In this document: positions 10,453 to 20,698 of the stretch, in pieces
Numbering within the stretch: position 1 is the first letter of the stretch
How the letters are laid out: every line of letters begins with the position of its first letter
NCBI GenBank assembly: GCA_022539475.1
Contig: VCMS01000010.1
Location: 186,001 to 250,000, forward strand
DNA length: 64,000 nt
Direction of reading: 5' to 3'
Origin: Gracilaria domingensis
Taxonomy: Eukaryota > Rhodophyta > Florideophyceae > Gracilariales > Gracilariaceae
Program-made: the position numbers and the translations under genes
Notes under the pieces: generated by a model
The model's database searches: none
Seen by the model: only the letters and a program-made list of their open reading frames with translations
What the model was told of the DNA's origin: nothing

Positions 10453-12933
10453 TTGACCGTTCACCGATTTGATTTGGCGAATGTTTCTAATCCCGTGATG
10501 TCTGCGAATAACGTCTCAGCTTCAAATCAGTCTTTGCCAAACCAATCCCACTCATCCACATCACGCAAAGTCGGAAGAAAGCGCAGCTGGTGGCCAACCG
10601 AGTGCTTTTCACTCCAGCAGGACAATGATTCTACAACCCCTACCGACAATATCTACACCACTTGCAATGGCTGCGGGTGGCAGACGAAATCTGCCACAAT
10701 GAATGCTACACAGCTCGGGCAACATCTTCTACAGTGCGAATTTACGTCGTCTGACGCTTTGAGAAAACTACTCAAGTCACCTTCTCTACTCAAGGCTTAT
10801 CGAAAGCTTGGGTCTACGTCTGAATGTTTTGATATTCCCATTACCCCGTCTAAAGTACGTGAACGTTCTGATTCTACAGCCCTCAGTAGACCCCCAACTG
10901 TAGCCATTCAGAAGAAAGAGAAGCTTGGGCACGTTTTGAAGGATGAAACGGTGGAAAAGGAATTCGGCAGCAGAGTTTCACGGCTTCATGATCTACTTAC
11001 ACGTTTTATTGTGCACAATATGCTTCCATTCAACATTTTAAGTAGACGTGAAGATGAAAACGAGCTCATTGAGATTGTGAAGCTCTTGGATCCTCGATTT
11101 GAACGCCACGTGCCGACTATTGCCAGGATGGCAAGCAAGAATATCGAAGGATACTACTTGAAACAGATGAATCTGGTTAAGTCATCAATTTTTTCCGCAC
11201 TACGCCGAACCTACGGCACGCTCATTTTTGACGGCTGGACCGACGCAAATGCCGAGAACGTTGTGAACGTGCTGCTCACAATAACCGGTGTTGATCGCTC
11301 CCGAGTCACGTATTTTTTGCGTTCTGTTTATATGGGAGCCGCCAGCTGCGATTCAAGCCTTTACTCCGATATCGTTGATTCAGTCTTTCGAGACTTCGGA
11401 GACATGAGCCGACTTACTGGCGTTGTCAGTGACAATACTGCCTCCTGCGTTAAGGCAAAAGAGGAGATTGCACGACGACATAACCACATCATTTCCGAGC
11501 AAGATCAGACCCATGTGGCAAATCTGTTAATGCAGGACGTCGGAGAATTGCCGTGGATTGGTGATATACTGTCTACCGTTTCAGGGGTAGTTAACGATTT
11601 ACGGAAGCATTCTAAACTTTATTTCCGCTTTAAGCAACTTAAGGATCAAATCAACATAAACCTTCGCAACACAGGCTACATCACACGAAACCGGGAAGTC
11701 GATCAGTATGGCCGCGTTGTCCCAATTCGAACCGCAGTGCTGCCAATGAAAATGGCGGCTACTCGCTTTGCGAGTTCGGAGGGAATGCTTCATTCCTTTA
11801 TTAGAGGCAAACCCATATACAGGAAGTTGGTAGACTGTCCTGACTTTCACAAGAATTTGTATTGGAACAGGAATGCCCATCGACGAGACTACTTTGAGGC
11901 CACTGTTCGCGACAATTACATATTTGAGAAGTGCCTCGACATCTATTATGTGTTCCGCCTCATGCGACAGTATTTGCGCATATTTGATGACGAAAGTTCT
12001 GTCATCTCAGAAGTGTTCCCTGCAACGAGGCAACTTGAACGAGAACTCCAAGCCCTCTCTTTGACGCCGTTTTTCACCGCCGTTCGAAAGGACCAAGTAC
12101 TGACATCCTTCCGTGGTCGTATGAAAGACGACTCACGAAAAATTCCGCTGTTGACTTCTCTACACTTCGTGGCGTACTTTATTGATATTCGAAGTCTAAA
12201 TGAGGACGTTACAGACTACAACGAACATGTGTTGAGGCACATCAGAGCGTACGTTACCTCCGATGTGTTCCCGCCTTCGCAAAAACTACCGAGTTCAGGC
12301 GGAGTTGATGGTGCTGTTCATCAATTGTTCGAAGAATTTAGCTTCACGCGGCTATCATGGAGGGCGAAAGCAGATAATCTGACACGACGAGAAGCGCTGA
12401 TGGCGTTTAAGAATATTCCAGTTGTTTATTGGATGCAGTTCAGAGGTAATCACTGGTTGAGAGACTTCGCCCTACGCATTTTATCGGTGAGCCCCTCATC
12501 GTCAAGTGTGGAAAGGAGTTTTAGCCTGCAGGGGAGAATTCGAACCCCTTCACGAAACCGGCTCCATCCACTCAAAGTGAAAAAGATGATCTTCTGTGCC
12601 TTTAACCGTGCACTGAACTCAAAGACACATCGCTCTGGTAAGAATGCATTGAGATCAGCTCATGCTGCAGTGGCATCCCCACAAGGATCTAACGTAGCTC
12701 CAGAGCAAACAGCTCCGACGCACCAAGGGCAACCGACAGCGACTCCTTTAGGCACCGGAGATTTCGTCTCCTACTTTGACATGGACCCCAGCGTTGACGC
12801 AAACAATGAGCATATCAATGAAGAAGAGGCAATCACCGAAGTCATCGTCGAATCGGCTTTTTCAGACGTTGAAAATGAGCATGAGGAAGCCCAGCTTCCC
12901 GACGCTGGTGTTATGCGCAGCCTTTTTCAGTAG
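10453..12933 (+). CDS. hAT-family transposase, apparently intact
   Basis: An uninterrupted frame of 826 residues. A BED-type zinc finger lies near residues 73-98 (CNGCGWQ then HLLQC). The RNase H-like region includes LIFDGWTDANAENVVNVLL (about 258-276) and VVSDNTASCVKAKEE (about 325-340), followed by THVANLLMQDVGELPW. The C-terminal hAT dimerisation domain is clear (LRILSVSPSSSSVERSFSL near 676-694). The length is normal for hAT transposases. A second in-frame ATG lies at residue 17. hAT enzymes cut and paste DNA at short terminal inverted repeats and make 8-bp target duplications, but I could not find the termini. The Ser/Gln-rich and acidic tail is unremarkable. Confidence 0.9.
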   Translation: MTVHRFDLANVSNPVMSANNVSASNQSLPNQSHSSTSRKVGRKRSWWPTECFSLQQDNDSTTPTDNIYTTCNGCGWQTKSATMNATQLGQHLLQCEFTSSDALRKLLKSPSLLKAYRKLGSTSECFDIPITPSKVRERSDSTALSRPPTVAIQKKEKLGHVLKDETVEKEFGSRVSRLHDLLTRFIVHNMLPFNILSRREDENELIEIVKLLDPRFERHVPTIARMASKNIEGYYLKQMNLVKSSIFSALRRTYGTLIFDGWTDANAENVVNVLLTITGVDRSRVTYFLRSVYMGAASCDSSLYSDIVDSVFRDFGDMSRLTGVVSDNTASCVKAKEEIARRHNHIISEQDQTHVANLLMQDVGELPWIGDILSTVSGVVNDLRKHSKLYFRFKQLKDQININLRNTGYITRNREVDQYGRVVPIRTAVLPMKMAATRFASSEGMLHSFIRGKPIYRKLVDCPDFHKNLYWNRNAHRRDYFEATVRDNYIFEKCLDIYYVFRLMRQYLRIFDDESSVISEVFPATRQLERELQALSLTPFFTAVRKDQVLTSFRGRMKDDSRKIPLLTSLHFVAYFIDIRSLNEDVTDYNEHVLRHIRAYVTSDVFPPSQKLPSSGGVDGAVHQLFEEFSFTRLSWRAKADNLTRREALMAFKNIPVVYWMQFRGNHWLRDFALRILSVSPSSSSVERSFSLQGRIRTPSRNRLHPLKVKKMIFCAFNRALNSKTHRSGKNALRSAHAAVASPQGSNVAPEQTAPTHQGQPTATPLGTGDFVSYFDMDPSVDANNEHINEEEAITEVIVESAFSDVENEHEEAQLPDAGVMRSLFQ

Positions 12934-13270
12934 GCAACTTAGCAGTTTGCCTTCCTTGTTCGGCTGCCTTCTGATCCGCCATGTTTCCGTTCATTTGCGG
13001 AATGAGAGCGTGACAGCATCGCTCCGAAACTCACCAGACGTGAAAGTTCATGTCGATGACGTCCGTGAAATCGAAGCACGTAGCAAGGGAGATGACTTTG
13101 AGTACTCTCCTGGCAAGAAGACCAAACGCCGCTTTGAAGTGTATGAATTTCAGCTGGTGGTTACCTTTCGCTCTGACGTTAATCGTTCAGATTTAGCAGA
13201 TTATGTGCAAGGTTTGGCTGATGACCAGCGAGTTAGATTAGAACTTGACATCCCACTCGACCGTCAATAG
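12934..13270 (+). other. open, protein-like frame after the hAT stop
   Basis: The frame that starts inside the hAT gene (12776) stays open past its stop to 13270. Its last 80 codons (VHVDDVREIEARSKGDDFEY and onward) have a charged, protein-like composition. It could be a 3' remnant of a second gene or an alternative C-terminus reached by a frameshift. No family is recognised. Confidence 0.25.
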
Positions 13271-16000
13271 GGTGCAATTTGAGGAGCACGTTGGCCACGA
13301 TTACGAGCTTGAGGAGGCAACGGGAGATCGGGGAGGTTGGGTGACCCCGCAAAAGCAGGCAAAATGAAAAAGATACGTCTCGGTAGAGATGAGGAGGGAG
13401 CTGTAGACAAGCTCTGGCGCAGGACAAGGGCGGGAAGGGGCGAGCGGAGGGCGAGCAAGATTTGTAGAATGCGGGGGTGAGGAGGTAGGAGAGGAGAGCG
13501 GTGGTACGAAGAAGGTAGAGGGAGTGGAGGAAGCCACGAGCTTCTCTAAAGAAGCGGCTGAGCCAAAAGAATCGGGCCCGGCATTCTCGAACGGACCGCA
13601 GAAACAGCGAAAGAACAAAACGGGAACAAAATGAGAGCCCTAGTGTACATGAAAGGATTGGCGACAGCGAGGGCAAAACTGGAAACCAAAAGGGCAACTG
13701 GTCGCCGGGGAGATACTGAAGGATCATGGAACAATGCAGACTGTGAACACGGGGTATGTCTCATTGCGACGGTCGCAATAGCTTGTGTGAATTGCAAGGA
13801 AGAAGACTTGCGTAGTTTGCACTAAGAACACTGGGTGCACTCTACTGTTCTGCAGCTCCCCAGCTCCGGCCGCCATCTGAGGAACTGCTCTATTGCTTAG
13901 AGCATCTCCTCGTTCTGCCCGCGTGGATGATTTGAACGAATACTTGAGGTAAAAAAACAGGGTTGTTTCAGTTAGACCTGGTGCCGCAGCTGATGGACGG
14001 AAGACGTCGGTCTGCATCAAAGATATGAAGTCGAACTCGAAGGATTCGACAAGAGCAGGCTCTGAGTGCGACAGCCACAACCGTGAATACTACTCGTAAC
14101 TCATCTACGTGCGAGTCGAAAGAGGTGTTGTGACTCATCTACGTGCGAGTCGAAACGGGGTTTGTGAGCATGTGTATAAGAAGAGATAGGGTGGGCAGTT
14201 AATAGTCTTTGAGAGGCAGAGAACCAGCCTCAGAAGTTAGATTAGAAATGTTCGGGTTTCCTCAAGAGAATTTATGTCTATCTTGTTTCAAGATTGAATC
14301 CCCGTAACTGGTAAATGTGACTCTTGAGCTTTGAAATTAATCCTGCCTATCGTTATCCAGATACTTTCCCGACCTCAGTAAAGCACCACGCAAACACGAA
14401 TGGCATCTATCACGAATAGTTCTTAGCGGCAAAATGCACATGAAAGATGATAATGTTTCGTCTCAATACTTAAACTCGTAAAACTGGACTTCATAACTTT
14501 AGTTCACTGCATTAGTGCAAACGTAGACAAGGTAGTAGATCCGTCGATAGAATCCGAGGAAGAAGAGTTCATCTCAATATTAACATCATTAACATCGGGG
14601 TGGGAAATCTTCTTGTTCTTCGTTTCGAAATTAATTTGAAGTATGCACTTAAATTCGTTAGTAAAGAGCGTTGGAATCGTTTTGTATGAAAACTTACCTG
14701 AACGTAGACAAGCAGCCACCATCTCTGTGGCATGATGTGGACAGAACTTTATGCCCACAGGTGCAAGATGTTTGGATTAAGAATCCAAGGCGATAAAGCG
14801 GGCTGTTGTTGGGGACATTTGGGTTCGTTGTGGACAGAAGTCGACTTCTGGTCTTCACTTGATTGTGTAGATTCCAATTTTTTGGAGCTGTGTTTTGCTT
14901 CATCATTCACAATATACTACGTTGGTGCCAAGGAATCCAGCGAAAACGCAGCAGACAGCGATTATCGTGAAAGAGAGTGGATAAACTTGAACAGGAGAGA
15001 AGAAACAAGCAGAGCATGTACAGTTATAGCACGAGCGTAAAAGTGTGCAGTAGGCGTTTCAGGAGAGGAGCAGTTGTTGTGCGCATCGTTTTGTCGCGTA
15101 GTTGAGGTAAACGTCGTGGAGGCAGCTCCTTCTTCTTTTTGCGCAAAGCTAGACAAAGCTATTACAGCTCGTTTTCAGCAAAGTTGAGCAAATTTGAGTC
15201 GACACCAAACTCCGTCGGCCGAAGAAAGAAGTCGGTTTCTCTTACGTTGAACGGCAATATGATTGGCGGAATGGCTGCTGTTGCGCAAGAACTGTTTTTA
15301 TGCTTGACTCTGTACATGCATGGAAATCGAAAAAAGGAGATGGGTTTCGGTTTTTCTCGACATTAACACGAAAATGGTACAGACGCCTGTGACAGACAAG
15401 GTTTTTTGCGTACGCTGCGTGACGAGAGCGTTCTGGAGTAAATTTATTCAAGTTGTGTTTCACTGCTGGGAAAGGAGCTACTAGACGGCATTGTGTAAAG
15501 TGATCTATGGAAGGTTGGCATTGTTGAAAAGTGTGATAGCCAACACTTCGCCGATATGCGTAGGAGATTCGAATCCAGCATTAATGAGATGCTGTAATGC
15601 CAGTCCGCGGAATCTATACACAGAGGTCACCAATTTTTCATTCTTTCGGCGGTGACTGCTTAGAATCTTATCACAAAAGAATGTTAGCCTATTGACCATC
15701 GCAATTGGAGGGTCGACCGCAACAAGATTAAAAATTTCTCGTACGGAATGAATTTGTCTTTCTTGACAAAATTTGATGCGTCCTTTGGCTTAAATTTCTT
15801 TAACAATCTGTTTTGAGGAAAAGGAAAAACCATGTTCAACCAACAAACGTCCGAAGATAGTAAACATTGTCTTATACCGTTTTTTAGGACTCCTTTTAGA
15901 CGCAATTTTGATCGTGTCAACACATTCAGAACAATCACGTCACCATTGCAGAGGGTCTTTAGCAGGCCCGAAGGGATGACTGACTGACTATCTCAAAAAT
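13271..16000. other. gene-poor interval
   Basis: Only short ORFs occur on both strands, none with a recognisable domain. The block 14099-14340 (tandem repeat, then a stretch rich in GAG and TCAAG) looks like a decayed LTR end, but no partner was found in the window. Confidence 0.4.
14099..14166 (+). repeat. 34-bp tandem repeat, two units
   Basis: Two adjacent 34-bp units (14099-14132 and 14133-14166) begin ACTCATCTACGTGCGAGTCG and differ at a few positions near the end. Promoter-like tandem enhancers are common in LTRs, but no element could be assigned. Confidence 0.85.
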
Positions 16001-16007
16001 TGGTACA

Positions 16008-18603
16008 GACTAACTAACTAACTAACATAGAAACAGGGATTAGTTAGTCAGAAGTTGTACAGCGTGTACAAGTACAACAAATGGTACATTGTAATACGTG
16101 TAGAACATGATAGATCACAATGACGTAAGCCTAGACAAACTGTCAAGGTCGAGAATGCGCTAGATCAAGGAATCACCACACCTGTTGATCAGGTGCTTGT
16201 ATCTTACCAACTTGTATTCAACATGCCTACTAACGCTGTGGAAACAGCAGGAAACGTCCAACTTACAGCCTCCGCAGTCATAGAGAAGCAACAAAAACAG
16301 CAAGGAAAGCGTCGAGGTCCTAGCAATGGAAAAGGATCAAGCACAAAAGTCTCAGTCTGGAGCACACTTGCCGCTAGCATCATAAAACACGACAAACAAC
16401 CAAAGTTTCAATGCAGAACATGCGGCCTCATTCGCAGCATTAACAGATCTTATTCCAATAGTAACATCGTCTTTCACTACAAAACCAATCATCACTCTCT
16501 TTATTCAAAACTGCAGCTTGCAATACAGCAAAACCAAAATGAAATACAACTAAAAGCAATCTTCAACAGAGAAATTGTGGCGCAGAAGAGATACCATCAG
16601 CATGCTCAGAAAACTTTCTTTACAAATATTTCAAGCAAGAGTAACTCAGGTTCACGAAATGGAGTTTCAACGAAAACAGTGCAGGCCGTCGCATTAGTTC
16701 TGTTTGCTTGTACTACAGAGACGAACTTGTCCGCGATTGGAACACCTACGTTTCAAGGTCTCATTGATCTTTTGGGAGGAAGGTTACAATTCTCCAGCAA
16801 ATTTGTATTGGACTCTCATTTATTATGTACATACAAAGCCGTTTGCTCATTGCTTCGAGAAAGGGAGACCGCGGCAAGAACAGGATCACTTACATTTGAT
16901 GGTTGGAGTGCAGCACTTGGCGCACCTATTATGGGGGTAACGTGGCATTTTGTTGATCATCGGTGGAAGCTTTGTTCGATTCTTATTGCTACATTGAATT
17001 TGGGAACATTGCCCAAGAATGGGAGACAGCTATGTGCTGTCTTGCAAGAGATTGTGTCTAAAAATACGGTTGTTGGAGGTGAGAATATTCTTGTGTCTAC
17101 TGCAACGACAGATAATGAACCGGCAACTACATTTGCTGTCGACATGTTTACAAATTATACTGGTTCTGTCCGATGTGTGGTTCACACCCTTGCATTGGTA
17201 GTGAATGACGTTTTCAAAGAAGGTACTGTATGGCAGAAATACATGGAGCATATCAATCAGGTGACCTCATATTCTAACTATCACTCAAAGGCAAGTATGA
17301 GACTAAGAGAAATGCAAATGCGTGATGGCGTTACGGCAGACAGAATACAGCGGTTGAAGCACGATGTCCCCACTCGCTGGCATTCCCGTCTTGGGGCTAT
17401 GACTACCTATCTTACACGAGCTTCGAATATTGCATTGGTGGCAGAAGAGCTTTCAATTTCAGTCAATGATCTTCCTCCTCTAAACGAGGAGCACATGAAC
17501 TGCTTGACGGAAATTATTGCAGTCCTTACAGAGTTCCGTCGCGTTGCGAGACAGCTGGAACCTGACCAGCATGTCACTTTGTCTCGTGCTTCTCACGTCT
17601 TTGTTGAATTGTATGAAACAATGCAGATAATGCCCGGAGATATGGTTCCGAGCACAACAATGTTCTACGATCTGTCCACCGGGGCCAACGTGCACAGCTT
17701 TGCTTTTCCAGAGCCTTCTGCGAGACCCTCCGTACCAAGCGCTGCACGCTACGACAAAGAGCGGTATAACGCAAGGCGTATACGCGTTGTAAAGCCTGCT
17801 ACCCAGCAGCTCTGCAGGCGTCTCTGCGACTCATAGAACTTGTGGTTGGGTGTATTTGGCAGCCAGTATCGTCTACTTCGGCAGCATGTCATCTTACGTC
17901 GTCGCTCGCTTCAGACGCACTTTCGCAGTCTCTTAGGCGTGAGGAGCGCAGAGTCATTCTATTACATCTCGCTGCCATATTGGACGTAAACGAATGTGAA
18001 TTGGACTTCTTGGGAGAAAATGAAAGCGCTAGAGAAGGCTATTTTTCTTTACTTTACGATTCTTTAATTGGAGAGCTGCGTGCCCTGGATGATACTGTTA
18101 GCATTTCAGGTTCTTGCCTACAAGTTCTCTTTGAATTGTTTCATGATGAGATGCGAAATTCTCTGAAACGTGATGGAAGAAAGGAACCGGATGAAGCTCT
18201 ACACTATTGGAGAAGGGCAAACGAGTGCGCAAATGCGGTTAGTTCCGTGCCATTCAATATTCTAGTACGGGCATTTTTGGCGTCGCAGGCTTCGTCTGCA
18301 GCCGCTGAACGTTTTTTTAGTGACCTCGGCCGTCGCAAAGGCTCGAAGAGTCAATCACTGCTGTCTAGCACAACGGAAATGTGCGAGCTGGTTCGTGTCT
18401 TTGTTGGTAACGAGCTATGCTGTATGGGAAAGAAACTAAGTGGTATGCTTCACCCAAAGGGAGAGAGCTTTACAAAAATTGTTCGAAGAATAGCTACTTT
18501 GGTTTGGGATGATCTGAAGGACTCACATCATTGACTAGAAGATGACTGACATGCCCGAAATGGCAGTGACTTATGACTTGTGAAAGTCTCAATTTAGTTA
18601 GTC
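16008..18603 (+). mobile_element. hAT element 2, possible termini
   Basis: GACTAACTAA at 16008-16017 is the reverse complement of TTAGTTAGTC at 18594-18603. The pair brackets the second hAT transposase gene at distances of about 175 and 60 bp. The left copy sits in a CTAA microsatellite-like run, and I see no matching 8-bp target duplication, so the exact ends are doubtful. Confidence 0.3.
16193..18534 (+). pseudogene. hAT-family transposase with one frameshift
   Basis: The first frame (16193-17836, 547 codons) has a BED-like finger (CRTCGLIRSINRSYSNSNIV...HH), the block LTFDGWSAALGAPIMGVTWH, VSTATTDNEPATTF and RCVVHTLALVVND, then HDVPTRWHSRLGAM, all hAT landmarks. The second frame (17842-18534) continues with the C-terminal dimerisation domain (VRAFLASQASSAAAERFFSD). 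The frames differ by two, and the downstream frame is open back to about 17790 (AALQASLRLIELVVGCIW), so a single frameshift near 17790 broke a gene of about 775 codons. A second in-frame ATG (MPTNAVE) lies 10 codons in. It is not closely related to the hAT gene at 10.4 kb. Confidence 0.85.
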
Positions 18604-18714
18604 ATGTATACGCCTCTGGTCTTTAGCGGCATCTGAGACCAAAATATCGTCAGAACTAGTCATGTTGGACGATACAGGCTCTGAGCTCATAAGTGAGTCA
18701 CAACACGGCAAAGA

Positions 18715-18970
18715 GCGTTTGTATTTCACGTGCGCAGTGAAGCCAGTCGTCCATTTTCGGCGCTTGCTCCGAAAACATGGAAGAAAAATTGGGTTTTTCT
18801 CTGTCCGGCCTTCTCTTCTTTCTCGGAGGGGCCGGACAGCCCAGTTTTTTTATTGTAGAATCCTTGTACACCTGCGCACCTCCGGGAGATCAGCAAGTCT
18901 CCCGCGAGGCCAACGACAGCATTGCTGCGCTCCGTACGCGTGGCGATTCGTGTCAAAATGCACATCACCT
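18715..18970 (+). repeat. dispersed repeat, copy B (uninterrupted)
   Basis: Matches 2515-2595 plus 2882-3045 without the insert found there. It contains a short inverted repeat, CCGGCCTTCTC...GAGGGGCCGG. Non-coding. Copy B gives the likely ancestral arrangement. Confidence 0.75.
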
Positions 18971-19307
18971 AGCAGATTGGCGAGGGCAGTTTGGCGATTA
19001 TCTGCAAAGAAATCGATCAATTGCAACGAGGCTTTTATAAATAAGTGTCTCATCATGAGGTTGTTGCGGAAGAACGCGTAATTGCGACGACGAGACAAGT
19101 TTCGAGGGCACCAATGGATACCCGTGCCAATATGAAACAATTTGCATGCTTCCAGCTAGGATTTACGCATTTCGAAGAAACGAAATTCCAGGTACGATGA
19201 AACTACCGGCGCTTCCACTAGCTAGTGTCCGGCCTTGTCACCCGGGCATCCCAACCGTATCCAGGGTCGAGAGCCACGATCAAGAAAGTTGACTGCTTTT
19301 ATTTGGA

Positions 19308-19330
19308 AGGCCGGACTCCGGCCTTCCAAA
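19308..19330. repeat. palindrome next to the copia insertion site
   Basis: GGAAGGCCGG ACT CCGGCCTTCC is a perfect 10-bp inverted repeat with a 3-nt spacer, 14 bp left of the copia LTR. It belongs to the sequence that was there before the insertion. Confidence 0.7.
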
Positions 19331-19344
19331 TAGAAGCTCTATGG

Positions 19345-19549
19345 TGTTGCTGCCCGTCGGCCTCATGCAAGCCGAAGCGCATGATTGACGCGACACGTAT
19401 GCGCCGTGTTCGCCGGGCGCACTGCGCTCGCTCCGTAGCATGCACTGACAATAAAATGGCACGACCGTTCGGTGCGGCACTCTGCCGGCCGCCGGTCAAC
19501 TGTGCACGATCTCATGACTCCTCGCCCCTCGCGCCGCGTGCGCGCTACA
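19345..19549 (+). repeat. left LTR of copia element
   Basis: 205 bp, TGTTGC...CTACA, GC-rich, containing an AATAAA-like signal (GACAATAAAATGG). Same sequence as the right LTR. Confidence 0.97.
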
Positions 19550-19564
19550 TGGTAGCAACGCCTG
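19550..19564 (+). other. primer-binding site
   Basis: TGGTAGCAACGCC starts at the first base after the left LTR. It would pair with a tRNA 3' end of the form ...GTTGCTACCA. The tRNA identity is not determined. Confidence 0.75.
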
Positions 19565-20698
19565 GGTGCCTTCCGCATTCCTCTACAGCGCCATCATTAC
19601 TCGCAACCTCTTCCGTCATCTCGCTGCCCGTTTTGCTATACTGACTGCTGCCTTATGCTCTGCGTTCAGAGTCCTCTAACCTTTAGGTTACGATCGGCTT
19701 TGCGTTGATGCTTGGTAATGTGTGTTCAGAGTCCGCTTATACTCGGGGTTCTCTGGGCTTTGCGCACAACTGTACTGTGGTTATTCTTTTTGATCTATAC
19801 TATGTTTGTCTACCGCAGGGACTCTTATATGGTTATTACGGTTATTCTACAACATGCTTGGGCACTCTATGGCTCTCTGCTTATCACACTTTGCGAAACA
19901 TTCTCTGCTTTTCTACACACTGTTATCGTTCTTGATGCGCGATCAACTTGGCACATTGAAGTTCAACGTTAGGTCTGACATTATGATTTGCGCAAGTGTT
20001 TTTCCCCATATGGATTTGAGCTTTCACACTACAAAATACGCCATACAATTATCGTCATACGCGACATGAATTCAGCGTGCACAACCAGAATTTCTCTCAT
20101 TACACAAATGTTCTATGTTACGCATGCGGACGTTCGTCTATCAGTTTTGGCCTTTCCGCACGCAACTTTGATCCCGCTCATTCATCTTTCTTTGGTGTTT
20201 ATTCTACTCCACCCCTTCTGAAAGTCGATCGGATGCGCCGGCACACTCGGCACCGAACAAACGATCCTCTCTTCGTTCGACATCGCAACAACTACGTTCA
20301 TCGCGTATTGTCTTTCGCCGCTTCGTTTCTTTCTGGGTCACTCTACTCTTCTCTTGGCTACATTCTACTTCTGCGTTTTCTGTTCTGTTATCGCGTGGAG
20401 CACCGTCCGCTTGTCAGTTCCGCGAAGAACCTCCCAAAGGTCTGATCGTTGTGGTGCGGGGTTAGCTGCCTTGTGCGGAGACCTGTACTGCATCGATCGC
20501 CTAGCTCCCAGAGTTGGGCTAGGGTCGCCTGAAGCTGTTAACTCCCTTTTGCCAGTAGGGGACTGGTTTGAAGTTTATTGAAGTTAAGAAGGATCCCTCA
20601 AACCGTAGGGGACGGGCGAAGTTTACGAAGTTTTTGCGGATACCTTTCGCGCTTGAAGAAGGTTACTCACACTCTACCCCGATTGTCCGACCATCACT

